Assembly (NCBI GenBank): GCA_000697335.1
Contig: JNEM01008722.1
Coordinates: 1-27,290 of the forward strand
Direction of reading: 5' to 3'
DNA: 27,290 nt
From: Conidiobolus incongruus B7586
Taxonomy: Eukaryota > Entomophthoromycota > Entomophthoromycetes > Entomophthorales > Conidiobolaceae
The first letter of the stretch is position 1. Each line of letters starts with the position of its first letter. This document shows, piece by piece, positions 11,520 through 23,910 of the stretch. The notes under the pieces were generated by a model. It was given only the letters and a program-made list of their open reading frames with translations, searched no databases and had not been told where the DNA came from. A program made the translations under genes and the position numbers.

Positions 11520-13133
11520 TTATGCGAAGGTACTCCACCGTTAAACATCCTTTATAGCTTCAATATTGAGTAATATAAAAAACACGACTAATCAATAGCT
11601 GTACATATAGGAAATAATGGACTATACCAATTATATTTTTAACTCTAAACCTATTGATTTCGCATATAACAAGTGTTTCTTTTACGCTGTCTCAAAAACT
11701 TGACACATAGATGTAACAGACCAAAATGATGATAATTAGATTTTGATTAAATACACAATTATGCTGGATGAATATTCGAAAAAAAACATTATATCCATTA
11801 AAATAGAAAGGTTTAAAAACAATTTAGGTTAAAAAGTCCCTAAGTAATAATCCTTTATTTGATTATATAAAACGAACATTGTTAAAAATTAATATTTAGA
11901 ATAAAACTTGTAATTAAACTGAGTTGTAATTAGAGCTTCACACTTTATTAAAGAAATATTTTTTTATATATTAGAAAAATGATTATCATTATTATTAAAA
12001 CATACTATATCTTATATTTAAAACAATTAAATAATCATTTATATAAATATGATTATATATTAATAATTTTATATCAATATTTATTAGGCGAGACCCAAAA
12101 TTAGCAAATATTTAAATATTATTAAATCAAATTATAAAAATTAATAGTCCATTCATAATTCTTGCTATGCAAAATTTAATCTTCACTTATGAAAAAAGAC
12201 ATTTCTGTCATTAATAAAGTTTATTTCAACAATAGATTGCTGTTTCATAATATTGAATAATCCAATATTAAAAATAAATAAATTCATATTATATATATGA
12301 GCTTTTTTATTATATCTATATATGATTTATTTAAAAATATTTTCTTTTTAAGGATATATTTTGAATCAAATTGATAGATTTATTAAATTATTTTTAGTAA
12401 AATAATATGATTAATAAATAATACCAAGTGACAAATGGACTAGATATTTAAAATTATTTTGGATTCAAAATGGTAGTAATTGTAATATTTAAAAGTTATT
12501 ATAATAATTGAATATAAAAAAATAGAAAAAAATTACAAAAAATGCATTATTCAAATTGAATAGATTCAATAATAGTTACTATTGGGAATATAATGTATAT
12601 TATTCTATACCAGAGTATTTAGTATAAAGGTTTGAAATGAGAAAATAAAACAAATATTAGTCGTTATCAATGAATATACTGATTATGGCAAATGAACAAA
12701 TAATGACTCATAATAGATCATATAAATTATAATATGGCTTTATACAAATATCATTTATTTGAAGTAAATAACTAAAATAAGCTGATACACTACTTTGATC
12801 AGTAAAATTGTAACTATTAGCATTATTTACAGATTCAAATTATAATTAATTGGAATAAAATATAGACAAGTTATATTGAAAGAGCTCTGTAAAAAAATAG
12901 TGCTAATTACCCAACTATCACTCGAATAAGTCAATTAGTTAGTTTTATGATTTAAAAATATTAAAAATAAGATCATTATAATCATATTTTATAGTTTTCC
13001 ATTATTTGGCATTAAGATTTAAAAGATATTACATAAAAAATCTTATCAATCAGATATACAATTAATTTATTTTTAATGTATAAATATATATATAATACTA
13101 TATGTAATTTAGGTTTTCAACATTTTCAGATTT

Positions 13134-15970
13134 TTAATATACACCTTCCAATTCTTCCAATGAAGTTTTTATCCTGGTTAAAAAGGTCTTGAAATCAGGT
13201 TCGATTTTGATCATATAAGGATCAATTTCAAATCCGCATTTGCCTTCAATAATTTTACTGACTCTATTAGCAACTTCGTCAGTCAAGCCAAGCTGCCATA
13301 GCTGTTCTACGGAAGTTTGATCTATTTGAGCTTCAATAGATTGATCGAAGCTCAAGTGGATAAGTGGTAAAATAGCTTGAGCAATTTCGAACTCGTTTGA
13401 TGTAGAGGGAATCTGCTTGGGCTTAGAAATCATGAAAGGCTGGCTTCTTGCAATACATTGGTGGGAATTACCCAAATGAAGTCGAAATTCAAATGTTCCC
13501 CAGTTCCAAGGTAGTCTAGAATTGGTGAACTTAAGTACTTTACCAGCACATTCTGGAGGAATGGGTAATTTAGCCTCGAGGTAGAATTCACTTAATTCTT
13601 GAACAGAGTGATCAGGATCATCTTCAGGTCTAGTAAAAAGATATTTACCAGAGGAAGAAACAGAAGTAAAATGAGAAAACTTGTTAGCCCCGATAGGATA
13701 AACACCAACCCAGAAGGATGAATTGGATATATTCTTAGGAAGAGAGTACTGAACATAAATAGGCTCTCCTAGCTCGTATGTAACATTCGATTTATCAGAT
13801 ACCTTTTCAGATACTAATTCTAAAGTATAAAGATGAGAATTTTCAACATGGAGAGTTTGAGCTGAAAAGCTTTGAACTTTATGGTTAAGCAGTTCAACTA
13901 ATTTGTTGATAGAATGATTCAAAATCCTTTCAACTTCAATCAGTCTACCCAATCCTTCTTTCTGCAATTCCTTAACGATCGAATTAACTTCATCAATCAT
14001 CTTATCAATCAGCTCAAAGGCAATCTGGAGAGAATTTGTGATAGAATCCCAAGCCTCCAAATCTTTCAATTTTACGATTAATCTGTCTTTAGCAATATGG
14101 ACAATGCTCTTAACTCTCTTACTAATACCACCATCACGCTTAGTACTTTGAATACCATAAACTTTGGCCATATGAGGTTTTTCGACTTGGTAAAAGAAGA
14201 TTAAATAGCTGATGTGGGAGAAAAACGCTAAAATATAGATGGATGATGAGTTAGAAATCAAAGCAATACCCCATAATGACATATGACCCATTATATTACT
14301 TGGGTTACTAAGATATCTGTACACACCATGTTGTTTCAATTCGTTGGGATAATGATCAATGAAGAAATCACCAAAAAACCATCCGTATTCTCCAATCACT
14401 TCATATACTGCATTACTGGTATAAAAATGAATCAAAATCAAAATAACACCAAAGACGCAACGAAGGAATGCGGTGGAATTGAAAACGTGTAAGACTGAAT
14501 AATCCCAGTAAAAGAAAGCGGCCAAAGCAAATGTGGAGTAGGTTAAAATAGTTGTCAAATTTTGTAAACTCTTCCAACTAGTGAATGCTTCTTTACTACT
14601 TCCACCATATTTGATAAAATGCTTAGTGAACCACTTTTCTTTGGATTGGCGAGTTAAAACATATATATTTAATCCATAGCTAAGGAGAACACGCCATATA
14701 AAAGCTTGGGATAAACTAAAGTATTTCCAATTTTTTAAAGATCCAAAGTTAAACCACCAACCAATCAGAGGAAGTCCAATAGCATAGGCGATTAAGATAA
14801 TGCTAAGCAAATCACTTGATCTGAACCAATCCAAATTGCTAAGTCCTACCATATCTCTTTGGAAATATTTACGGTGTAGAGTTCTCTTCAACAAATTATT
14901 ATCAGCATAATACTCAGAAATATCATCCTGATGAGAATTAATGGAGTTAGTGCACGATGCCTCAGATTCAGTTATTTCCACTCCTTTTGAATGAGCTTCA
15001 GGCTTTGAATGATCATCAGAAGTGGATAAATTAGAAGTAGAAATATTAGGATATGCAGGGGGCTTGTTATAAATTTTGTCGATGTGAGGGTTTTCTACAA
15101 AGTGCAAGAACAAAAATTGTAGACAATGGGCAAAAATAGAGCAGTAAAAGACAGTATAGCTGGCAGACATTAAACTAATACCATAATAAGCGGCATATCC
15201 GATGGAATACATTGGATGAGGAGCAATTTCAAAAACACCATCGAAAGTTAAATCGCTTTGAACTAAGAAGAAGAAATCTCCCCAGTACCAAGCGAAATCT
15301 TTGACTACTCGATAAGCATCTACTTTGACAATGAGATTGAACCATACCAAAATAATACCACCGAAATAACGCAAGAAATTGAGATACCAAGATGATTTCA
15401 AATCCAGATTCCAGTAAGTGAGAGCCAAAATAATATAACTTGCAAAATCGTTCACTAGAATCAAGTCAACAAGGTAGCGATAAATCAGCCAAGAGTTGAA
15501 TTCAATTGGAACTTGATTATAGTTATAATCTTCACCCATCTCTACTTCAATTTGTTTCTTGACCCATTTTCCGAAAGATGTTTTATCGTCTAACCATCCA
15601 TTCTGTTTGAGCCAATTGGTGACTAGTTTTCCGTTACTTTGAATATGAAGTAGGTAACCTAAGCCAACGTTGTATGCAAGACGCCAAAATACGAAGAAAA
15701 ATAAGAATACAATTTTTCTTGCTGGTGTAGGTAACATTAAGAATAAAACAATTTCGAAAAGAAGTACAAATAAGGTCAACAGTGTTCCAAATGATTTCGG
15801 CTGGGTAGAAAATAGATGATTTAGGACATCTTCGGTTTTCGGTACCTTGAATACTGTTTTATGTCAATATTACACTACAAATCAAGCAATAAATATGATT
15901 TACCTTTTCCTTTAGCGGTCTTTCCGTAGAGCACATTAGGATCACTTTTAGTTTCTAGTTCAGCAGTCAT
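13134..15970 (-). CDS. CHO2: Phosphatidylethanolamine N-methyltransferase Cho2, 2 exons, 928 aa
   Basis: Catalyses the first S-adenosylmethionine-dependent methylation of phosphatidylethanolamine towards phosphatidylcholine in the ER membrane. Exons are 15970-15904 and 15853-13134, with a 50-nt intron (GTAAAT...ACAG); the frame is 929 codons including TAA. Yeast Cho2 is 869 aa. There are many hydrophobic segments. The two internally duplicated methyltransferase halves are visible. The first has WYWGDFFF followed by APHPMYSIGY (233-242) and VENPH (275-279). The second has WFFGDFF followed by GVYRYLSNPSNIMG (532-545) and VEKPH (579-583). A Ser/Glu/Asp-rich loop (about 290-340) separates them. 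The C-terminal cytosolic part (about 600-928) starts with a helical stretch and contains the beta-rich region typical of fungal Cho2 (FWVGVYPIGANKFSHFTSVS). The start is the first ATG, with A at -3. A second enzyme for the later methylations is expected elsewhere in the genome. Confidence 0.96.
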
Positions 15971-18930
15971 TTTGATTTTAATAATTTCTATTGAACCCTG
16001 TACAACTGAGAGTGATTGTGGGAGAGTTCTTAAAAGAAATACGGTTAGTCAACTTGATCACTGATTTCAAAATAAAATTGATATTATAATATATGATAAT
16101 TTATAACTGATTTTTATACCTTTATTAATATAATATTATTGTAATGAATTGAAAGAGAAACTAGTTGAATTAACCGAAAACATGATCAATGCTACATATA
16201 AACCCCACACAGTTTCATTTTCAATAAACCCCACTTTTTCTAATTTCCCAATTTGAAATTGTTAGAAATTATTCTCTTCTCATTTTAATCCAATAGTATT
16301 ATTGGTTTCACAACATTTGACGTGATTGTTGGATATAATATTACTACTGATCTTACTGGTGAAATTTTTCTCTGGATGACCTCTTCATTAAATTTTTACA
16401 AAATATTACATAGTAAATATGTATGCAAATTTATGATCCTGGTAATCACTACTATTTATCCAATATTACAATAAGGAAAAACTATTTGGACTAGAAGTTT
16501 AAGGATGAAATTATCGAAATCATATGAAAATCTGTCAAAATTTAAATTTATTCAATACGTGGAAATTAAATATATATCCTATTCATTGATGTCGCAATAT
16601 AAAATGTGATATATAGTTTAATTATCTCGGATATTTTCGAAATAAATAAAATCAATATTTATTATGGTATTTAATTTGATTTAGCTCTAATTAATTTATT
16701 TGAATATTTTAAATATTTCATATTATTTAAATTTAATTATATTAGGGTTATTTATAAATAATAATGACTGACACCATTAATATGATGTTACTGTATATTA
16801 TTGATCATTTTTGTTATGATTTCATATAGAATTTTTGACTTTATTTCTAATTAGAATTAGAATATAATTCTCAAAAAAAAACTTCTAGAATTAATAAACT
16901 ATTTTGATTGTAATCTCAATTTGTATTATTCAAACTTTTTTAAAATGAAAAAAATTGCATGACAAAGACAGTAAAGTTATAAAACTTGTAAGGATATTAA
17001 AATTATATTATGTTTTTAATTTAACTATATATTAATCACTAATAAGTATCATATCCAATTAAATTTTGTAGATTATATAATTTTTACATAAAGAGTTTCA
17101 GTGAAAAAGTGCTCTAAATTTATCATAGATTAAGAGGAGAATAGAATTACATTCACTAAAGCTAGATTTAAATTATATCAATCTATCCTCATTTAGCATT
17201 TTTATTCAAAAATTGAAATTTTCAATTTAACTTTTTTTTGTCCAAATAAAATATTTGAATATTAAAATTTAATTCTTTTTTCGATTTTAATTGTTTTACG
17301 AAATATTACTTGGATTATATATACATATATTTTGATTTTACACAAAATTCGAAAGTATAAAATAGTATATTTTACTAATCCTATATATCTATTATTTAAT
17401 TTATTAGTGGTAATAATATAATATACTAGACTTTAATAGTGTAATTGGTTATAATTTAAAGGTTCGTTTAGTAAATAATAAGATAAAAAATCAGCAGAAA
17501 TAAAAACACAAATGAAATTATTTATTGCCACTCCAATTTATTATTGAACTTATTCAGATTTATATTGGATCAGTAATATATTATGATACTAATATTAACA
17601 ATGACTTAATGATGGAGAGTGTATTTAATTAGACATTGAATAAATCCATTAAACATAAGATATATATGTTTTGTAATATTTAATTATGATATAAAGTTGC
17701 AAATGTAGTTAACAACTTATTAATAATATACTGTTTTTCTTATTCCAAATCATTAAATTTCATTTTTCATATTTAAATTATATATTTAATGAAATAATTT
17801 TTTAAATTTTGATTAAAGAAAAAAAATAAGTATATTTAAATATAATGTTATATTCTTTATTTTTATTTTCAAAATATATAATAAAATCATTTAGATTAAA
17901 TGCAAACTTTTGTAGTTATAGTTAATGTTTTTTAAATTAATATTCTTAAGTTCTTAAAAGATTTTAGATTATACAGTAAAATTCAGATGATGGTGATTAT
18001 TTTTATATTCTAATAATTTCAAAATTTAAAGTATATTTGAGTTTCTATTTTTGGTAATAAATTATTTCACATTTTAGAGAGGAAATATATTAAATTATAT
18101 TGATTACAAATTCCTATACTATTGAAGTCGTTATCCAATCATGATTCATATCAAATAACAATAGAAAATGAATAAATAAATATGTATATTTTGAATGTAT
18201 TTGATGCTGATCATCATGATAATAAATAGTATGTGTTTTTAAACAATAGATTACATTTGTTTATCATATAATTATAGGTAATTATATTAGCTTCAAACAT
18301 TTAAAGATTGTAATTTGTATTATGTTAAAATGAAGTAACCACGATAATGACCTTAATATACTCTTTGATGAATTCGATATGATATTAAACTTTAATAGTC
18401 TATCTCAAATTAAAAATAAAGTTATTCAAAATTCAAATATTGTACTACTATATATAAATCTAATATATCTAGTTGAGGTATACAATCCTTTATGATACAT
18501 ATTAAAGATCTTAATTTATTATTTTATTATTTTAATGTATAGAAGCAAAGATAGTTTACTGGTTATTCCTTTGATCAGAATATTTATCATTATATTAAAG
18601 CATATCATTTTTTCGAAAACAACAGGTTAAAATTTTTGGATCTGAGCATTTTGGGATAAATTAGTTATTAATAAAACGTAAGGAATTGATTAATGATAGT
18701 ATATTTAAATTCGAACTGAAATATTGAATATATTTTATAATATTGCAACATTAAATGATAATATCTAAAGCATTTAGAGTGTGAATAAACTTGATAATAT
18801 GATGCAAATGGGAATATTTACCTTAATTCTTAAATACATTGTCAAGTAATAATTAGGTGATAACAATAAATGAATAAAATTACGAGTATGATTGAAAGAG
18901 AAAGAAGGTTAGATGGAACGGGCTAAAAGT
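15971..18930. other. Spacer: CHO2 promoter side and RMD1-family gene 3' side
   Basis: The 300 bases next to CHO2 are less AT-rich and hold a pair of direct repeats (16198-16234, listed separately). The remaining 2.6 kb is AT-rich DNA with no open frame, RNA gene or repeat family I recognise. Confidence 0.5.
16198..16234 (-). promoter_or_regulatory. Twin GTGGGGTTTAT elements upstream of CHO2
   Basis: ATAAACCCCAC occurs twice on the plus strand (16198-16208 and 16224-16234), 26 bp apart, so the CHO2 sense strand reads GTGGGGTTTAT twice about 230-265 bp before the ATG. Runs of four G are rare in this spacer. GTGGGG fits the SYGGGG core of Mig1-type zinc-finger sites, but so short a match proves nothing. 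I see no yeast-type inositol/choline element. Confidence 0.3.
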
Positions 18931-20736
18931 CTATTTGCGTCCAGCAGCATAATTCATAGCCTCAAAGATAATTGTAGCGATACCCACAACGATTTCAAGA
19001 GCTAAATGAAAAAATATGATGGTTTAATTAATCTTGGTTCATTGGATTGTAATTGATAGAGTAATTAATCAATAAATTAAATTGACTAATTTTCTGGGAT
19101 GGAATAGGTCCATAATTAGATAAAATTCGTGGTTGACTGATATCAGTAATGAAAATGCTAAATATACAAAAATCATAATTATGGATTTGTTCAGCCAGAG
19201 TATATAGAGAGAAAACAATATAATAGCGAAAATAAAAAAATAACTTACCAATAAGAATAATAACAATCCATTCTAAGAATTCACCATGCGTTGAATTCAA
19301 GTGTTCGCGAAGCATAGCTAAGAGATCTCCAATAACATCAGTTCTTTGATTGATTAAATCAACTCTCTGGGGAATTTCTAAATAACCTATAGACAATAGT
19401 TTAATATACAGTGATATTTAAAATAAAATATAAATTACCTCTAATGGCGTTGTATAAAGGTTGTAGTCTGGGTTCAGACCAGAAAATTTCTGGAACATCT
19501 AAAATATTACTGACCAAATTGACATTAATTTTCATAATGTACAATTGTCCAATCTTCTTGGTAATACTGGTTCTGCTCATATTTACTTTACCAGTTTCAG
19601 CCATAGTTTGGGGAATATGCTGAGTAGCTTCAATAGTCTCTTCAATCAAAGATTCAAATAATAGCATCTTGGTAGATTGGGCAATGGCGTGAGAAATAGT
19701 CAATTTGACCATGTAGTTGGCAGAGCTCTTCAAGGTAATTACATCGTTATAAATCTTGGGTTGATAAGCGCTGTTGTAATGAAAATGGAATTCTTCGAGA
19801 TCAACAGATTCTTCAGATAATTTATCCACTTCGAAGGGGATAAGGGTCTTTAAGATTTCTTTCTCTTGAGCCTGAGTTAAACCCCACATTACAACAACAC
19901 CGTAATCGAAGAAGAAGAGTTCACCTACTCCTGGAATGACTACATCGATGACATTTTCGGGATCAGAATCTAAAGCATAAATGGAGTTATCGTGAGGTAA
20001 AACATGACCAACAGCACCATCGGCAAAGTCATTAATATAAGATACTTTGTAGGGGTTTTCAGTGCCTTCTTTCACATTAAAGTTGTAAGGGGTGTAGAGA
20101 CATTCATCGAAGATTTTGGGAGCTGTCTTATTTTCCTGACGCTTTGATTGGAAGTATTTTTGAAGTTGTTCCAGTTTATAACCACTAAATATAAAAAAAT
20201 CAATTAATAAGTAAATTGATAGGAATAATATGATGAAATACTTACCCAGCAGTTGAATAGGCAGTAACTCTTGGTAGATTAGCCTTTAATTTTTTAGAAA
20301 ACTGCGTGGCTTGTCTTCTGAAAGTACCCTCTGGAATTTGAGCCAGTTGGTTATAAACTTCATCGTCATCTTCAGACATATCTTTGGGGACCAAATTATC
20401 GACATCGTGTTCAGGAAAGAAAGCTAATTTTTGACTGGTTTTAGTTGTTCTTTTAGGGAGGTTGACCTTAGGACGATTAGTATTTGCTAAAGCTTTGGTG
20501 AGTTGTTTGTCCTTGTTTTGGGCTTGTTTGGGATCAACTTTAGTTGGGCTTTTGTCAAGGGAAGCACCGTTAATCTTTGTTTTGTCATCGGTATTTGAAG
20601 AACTACTGACAGTTGATTTAGATAAATTTATTGAGTTAAGTAAGGGGGTCGTTTCAAAACTTTTACTTGAGTTGAATGGTTTTGAATTTAAACTGTCTTT
20701 TGAAGCAGATTTTAAATTTGTATTTGTATTTGACAT
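18931..20736 (-). CDS. RMD1: DUF155/RMD1-family membrane-anchored protein, 4 exons, 481 aa
   Basis: Exons (minus strand): 20736-20246, 20184-19439, 19386-19249, 19001-18931; the frame is 482 codons including TAG. Residues 1-150 are Ser/Asn/Lys-rich low complexity with an acidic patch (MSEDDDE). The DUF155 domain runs from about 155 (LPRVTAYSTAGGYKLEQLQ) through IFDECLYTP, DVVIPGVGELFFFDYGVVVMWG and the helical part with QRTDVIGDLLAMLREHLNSTHG. It ends in a single C-terminal membrane helix (about 452-472, WIVIILIALEIVVGIATIIF) and a short basic tail, the usual RMD1/RMD8/RMND1 layout. There is no mitochondrial presequence, so it fits the fungal Rmd1/Rmd8/Sif2-3 branch rather than mitochondrial RMND1. 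Yeast members are named for a meiotic nuclear-division phenotype; the biochemical role is unclear. RMD1 versus RMD8 orthology is unresolved. Intron 3 (247 nt) is four to five times longer than any other in the window. Confidence 0.92.
19069..19157 (-). other. Candidate alternative terminal exon inside intron 3 of the RMD1-family gene
   Basis: A TATTTAG acceptor at 19159-19158 would give a 91-nt intron from the same donor (19248). The resulting exon runs in frame to a TGA at 19071-19069, replacing the end of the membrane helix with AFSLLISVNHEFYLIMDLF and about ten further residues. The annotated exon at 19001-18931 matches the family and is preferred. Use of this one is inference. Confidence 0.25.
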
Positions 20737-22725
20737 TGTTGAAAAATTGAATCGAAGTTAGAAGTTAGTAAATAGAAACACTTAATATTAAATGATTAGT
20801 TAAAGCTATTTAAATTGAATTTATGGATTATGAGCTAATTCAATATTTGGGTAAGGGTAGTATAATGAACACAAATGGAAAAGCTAAGCGGAATATGATT
20901 TCATTAAGTGGGAATTTTTAACCAAAATATTTTCCCTATTTAAGTTATGGTATTAATTTATTCAGGCTGTTTATTTAAGGAAATTTATTTCTATTGAAAA
21001 TCAATGTCAATATTCAATGAATAATTTCTATTAGTCTTGAATATAATAACACATGGATTACTATAGTTGAAAGTCAGTATCAAGTGTATTTTATCTTAGA
21101 CCTAATGTGCTTTGGACCATAATATTATATTGATTTTATTTTTGGCTTTTATGAATATTTAATTCACTTGATTAACATAAAAGAAAATTTGTGAAGTTTG
21201 TTAAATAATTTCAAATAAAAATTAAATCAAGGCATTGATGAAACAAAACAGGATTATTAATAAATTATACATATTATAATATATTTCATATTAATTCAAA
21301 ATAGTATCACATTTTCAAACACAAAATATCAAAGAAAATTATTTAATAATTGCTATTTATCTTTAAATATATTAATCTCAATATATTGTTAACAATAATC
21401 AAATTCATAAACACATTTAATACTTAAAAATCTAAAATAAGTGACACTGTAATCAATAATAAACAATTTTTTATAGTGAATATTCTAACGTATTTGACTA
21501 AAATATTACCATATTTATTAATATTTTTAATACTTAATTATATAAAGATATATATGAATATTCATGATTAAATCTATATTCTCTTCATTATCATATCATT
21601 GGCATTATAATGATTTAGTTAAATTTTTAAATGTTATTAACTCTATTCTCTTCTAACATCTCCACTTATTATTATAAATATTTATTATTTTAAAAACTCA
21701 ATAAATTGTAAAGTAATAAAAATACTTTTAAATGAACTACAAGTTTTATTCTAATATAAAAACTAAATTGTGATTTTATTGATCACAATACTGAATGTGA
21801 AAATATATTATGTAAATTTAAGGCTTGAACAAATTTAAAAATAAAAAAAAATTTTGATAATCAAACAATTTATTTATTTTTTGTGATAGAATATGATATT
21901 TATTTAATCCAGTATATTGGAATAATACATTAAAAACTGAAAAATATTTGTAAATTTTAAATTCAAGTTGAAGTATATATTTCAAGTAAATTTTTAATGG
22001 ATTTTTCTTATATTTAAATAATATATGTATTGCTTAAGGATTTTATAAATTTGATTTGGCAAAATCTATGTAACAATCTTTGATTAACTATCGATATTGG
22101 GCAATTATTTTTATCGATTAAATAACAGATAAAACTTGGGTTTATAGTCTGAATAAATTGGTGTTTATTTGATATTCTCTTCACTATAAATTAAAAAATA
22201 TAATTAAATTCAAAATTTCCGCAGATTTTAAGCTTATATTTGTGGAATAAAGTTGATAATATAGATATCAAGCTTTTTAATGTATACTGATAAACTATAA
22301 AGATCATAGCCTTTAAAATATGAAATAATTAAAGAATAAAAATTCAGTCAATATTATTGATAGCATTCATGTTGTAAGTACTCTATATATAAATATAATA
22401 CAATTATTGACCTATCATAAAGTCATTATATGGTTAATACAAAATTAATCTGAATTCATATTTTATTCAAAATATATTAATATCGAGTTATTATTACTGA
22501 ACTAAATAATAATACTAACAATTGACATCAAAACTATGAAAATAGCCAGTGCTCTTAAAAATGAGCAATTTGAAGTTTACTATAGAAATATTACATTAAA
22601 AGTACAGCATTTATAATAGATTTATAAAACAAATTAATACAGTTGGTTAGTATTTGTTCAAATAAAGTCGAAAAACAAAGGGGCAAAATAAATGAAATAA
22701 AAAATAGTTTACTTGAATTTTAAAA
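20737..22725. other. AT-rich spacer between the RMD1-family gene and the C2 gene
   Basis: The first 200 bases are somewhat richer in G and C and probably hold the RMD1-family promoter. The rest is AT-rich with no open frame, RNA gene or repeat family recognised. Confidence 0.5.
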
Positions 22726-23118
22726 TTACTTTTGAGCAGATTGGCCTTGAGGAGTAAAATTAAGTTGAACATGTAGCTGGCCCGTTACCTTATCCTTGTG
22801 CTGAATAGGGAACCAGTTCTCGTAGGTATGCGATTCGATAGCTTGAGCTAAAGAAATCTCAATTTCTCCAATTATATCATCCTTCAAACGATCCTTATCA
22901 AACACCTCCAACTTGACACTATTTAAACCGTCTTTTAAATCAAAGGTAAAGCCTTCATGAATATTAGCCTTATCGCCAGCGTTCTTTATGACTTGAGTTT
23001 GAAATTTCACATCCCCGTAATGAACATTGACGAAAGGGTCATTTTTACCAAGTGGCAAATCTCTATTAACTAATTCTTTAGCTTCGATTACTTTGATTTC
23101 TATTTTGCCTTTTGTCAT
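22726..23118 (-). CDS. Small stand-alone C2-domain protein, single exon, 130 aa
   Basis: Almost the whole protein is one C2 domain (about 4-122), the beta-sandwich that typically binds acidic phospholipids in response to calcium. The opening GKIEIKVIEAKEL, then KNDPFVNVHYG (25-35) and LEVFDKDRLKDDIIGEIEI (70-88), are characteristic. Calcium-ligand positions look filled: D20 and D27 in loop 1, and D74, D76 and D80/D81 in loop 3, so calcium binding is plausible. The loop-1 spacing is one residue longer than usual. There is no signal peptide, membrane helix or second domain. It resembles small one-domain C2 proteins of plants and fungi more than synaptotagmins or kinases. No specific function can be assigned. 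The ATG has A at -3 and a TATA box lies upstream. Confidence 0.9.
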   Translation of the reverse strand: MTKGKIEIKVIEAKELVNRDLPLGKNDPFVNVHYGDVKFQTQVIKNAGDKANIHEGFTFDLKDGLNSVKLEVFDKDRLKDDIIGEIEISLAQAIESHTYENWFPIQHKDKVTGQLHVQLNFTPQGQSAQK

Positions 23119-23910
23119 TTTTTATTATACTATTATAATAAACTAATTGATTCAAGCCTGAATATGATTTTTATATAATTTTTAATAAAAGAAAAAGAGT
23201 GGGGAAATTAAATTAATGACGTTTTATGACATATTAATCAAATCCTCTAATTAAAATTCAAGCCATTTTTATCTCCTTATAATCTACAGGCATTGTTGAA
23301 TCATCCGTTGTGATACCTGAAGTGGATCACTTTTTACAAATTTTGCAGTTGATGATAGTCACATATCAGCTTTTGGCTCAAACGCTAAATCTTGGAATAT
23401 CTTTATGTCAAAGATGAGTGACTTAAATATCACACTAAATTTAATATATTTAAGATTATTTTTATGTGAAAAATTTACATGAACAAGAATGAAAAAATTT
23501 ATAAGAAAATTTTTTACTCATGTTTTAAAGGTTTATCATGGATTAATAGGCTCTAAATATTAAATACAAAATTATCTGTAATTTCCAAGGAAAATAATTA
23601 GAAAAGCAGTATCTACGCATACGATATAAATCTAAAGATAAATAGTAATTTATAAAATATAGTATAATAAAAAACGGTTAAAATTATTGAGAAAATATAA
23701 AATGAGTTATTAATGATGTAAATGTAAATTCTGCAAAAATAAACTTAATTGAATTTAAATATATAGAATAAACTGGTTATATTGTCTATTAAATAAGTTA
23801 ATGATGAATTAAAAATTGTAAGTTTTTTGTTCAATATAGAAAAATTTATTTGATAAAAAAAACTGCAATATCGCAATTGATTAATCATACAATAGAGAAA
23901 ATATAGATAA
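23119..23910. other. Short spacer: C2-gene promoter and collagen-like gene 3' end
   Basis: Contains the C2-gene TATA box, a higher-complexity island at about 23280-23410 and, near the collagen-like gene, an AATAAA at 23850-23845 on the minus strand, about 61 nt past its stop. The island is open on the plus strand for about 43 codons directly after a TAA, but has no usable start and no flanking coding sequence. I do not call it a gene. Confidence 0.45.
23170..23177 (-). promoter_or_regulatory. TATA box of the C2-domain gene
   Basis: TATATAAA on the minus strand, 52-59 bp before the ATG, followed by a less AT-rich stretch containing CAGGCTTGAATC. The distance matches that of the TATA box of the neighbouring collagen-like gene. 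In such AT-rich DNA this could arise by chance. Confidence 0.4.

Larger units (their letters stand above)
9663..13133. other. Largest spacer (3.5 kb), between the WD40 gene and CHO2
   Basis: Mostly featureless AT-rich DNA. Exceptions: a higher-complexity island around 11040-11760 with a 28-nt dinucleotide microsatellite and a 13-bp inverted repeat (listed separately). Within it, the plus strand is open at about 11113-11223 with protein-like composition but no extendable gene, and the minus strand of 11275-11145 is also open for over 40 codons. I could not assemble a spliced gene from either strand. AATAAA for CHO2 is at 13071-13066, about 63 nt past its stop. Confidence 0.45.

Noticed and set aside
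20462-20761. 99-codon plus-strand open frame over the RMD1-family N-terminus
   Set aside because: Antisense to low-complexity Ser/Lys/Asn codons of exon 1; no support for expression.
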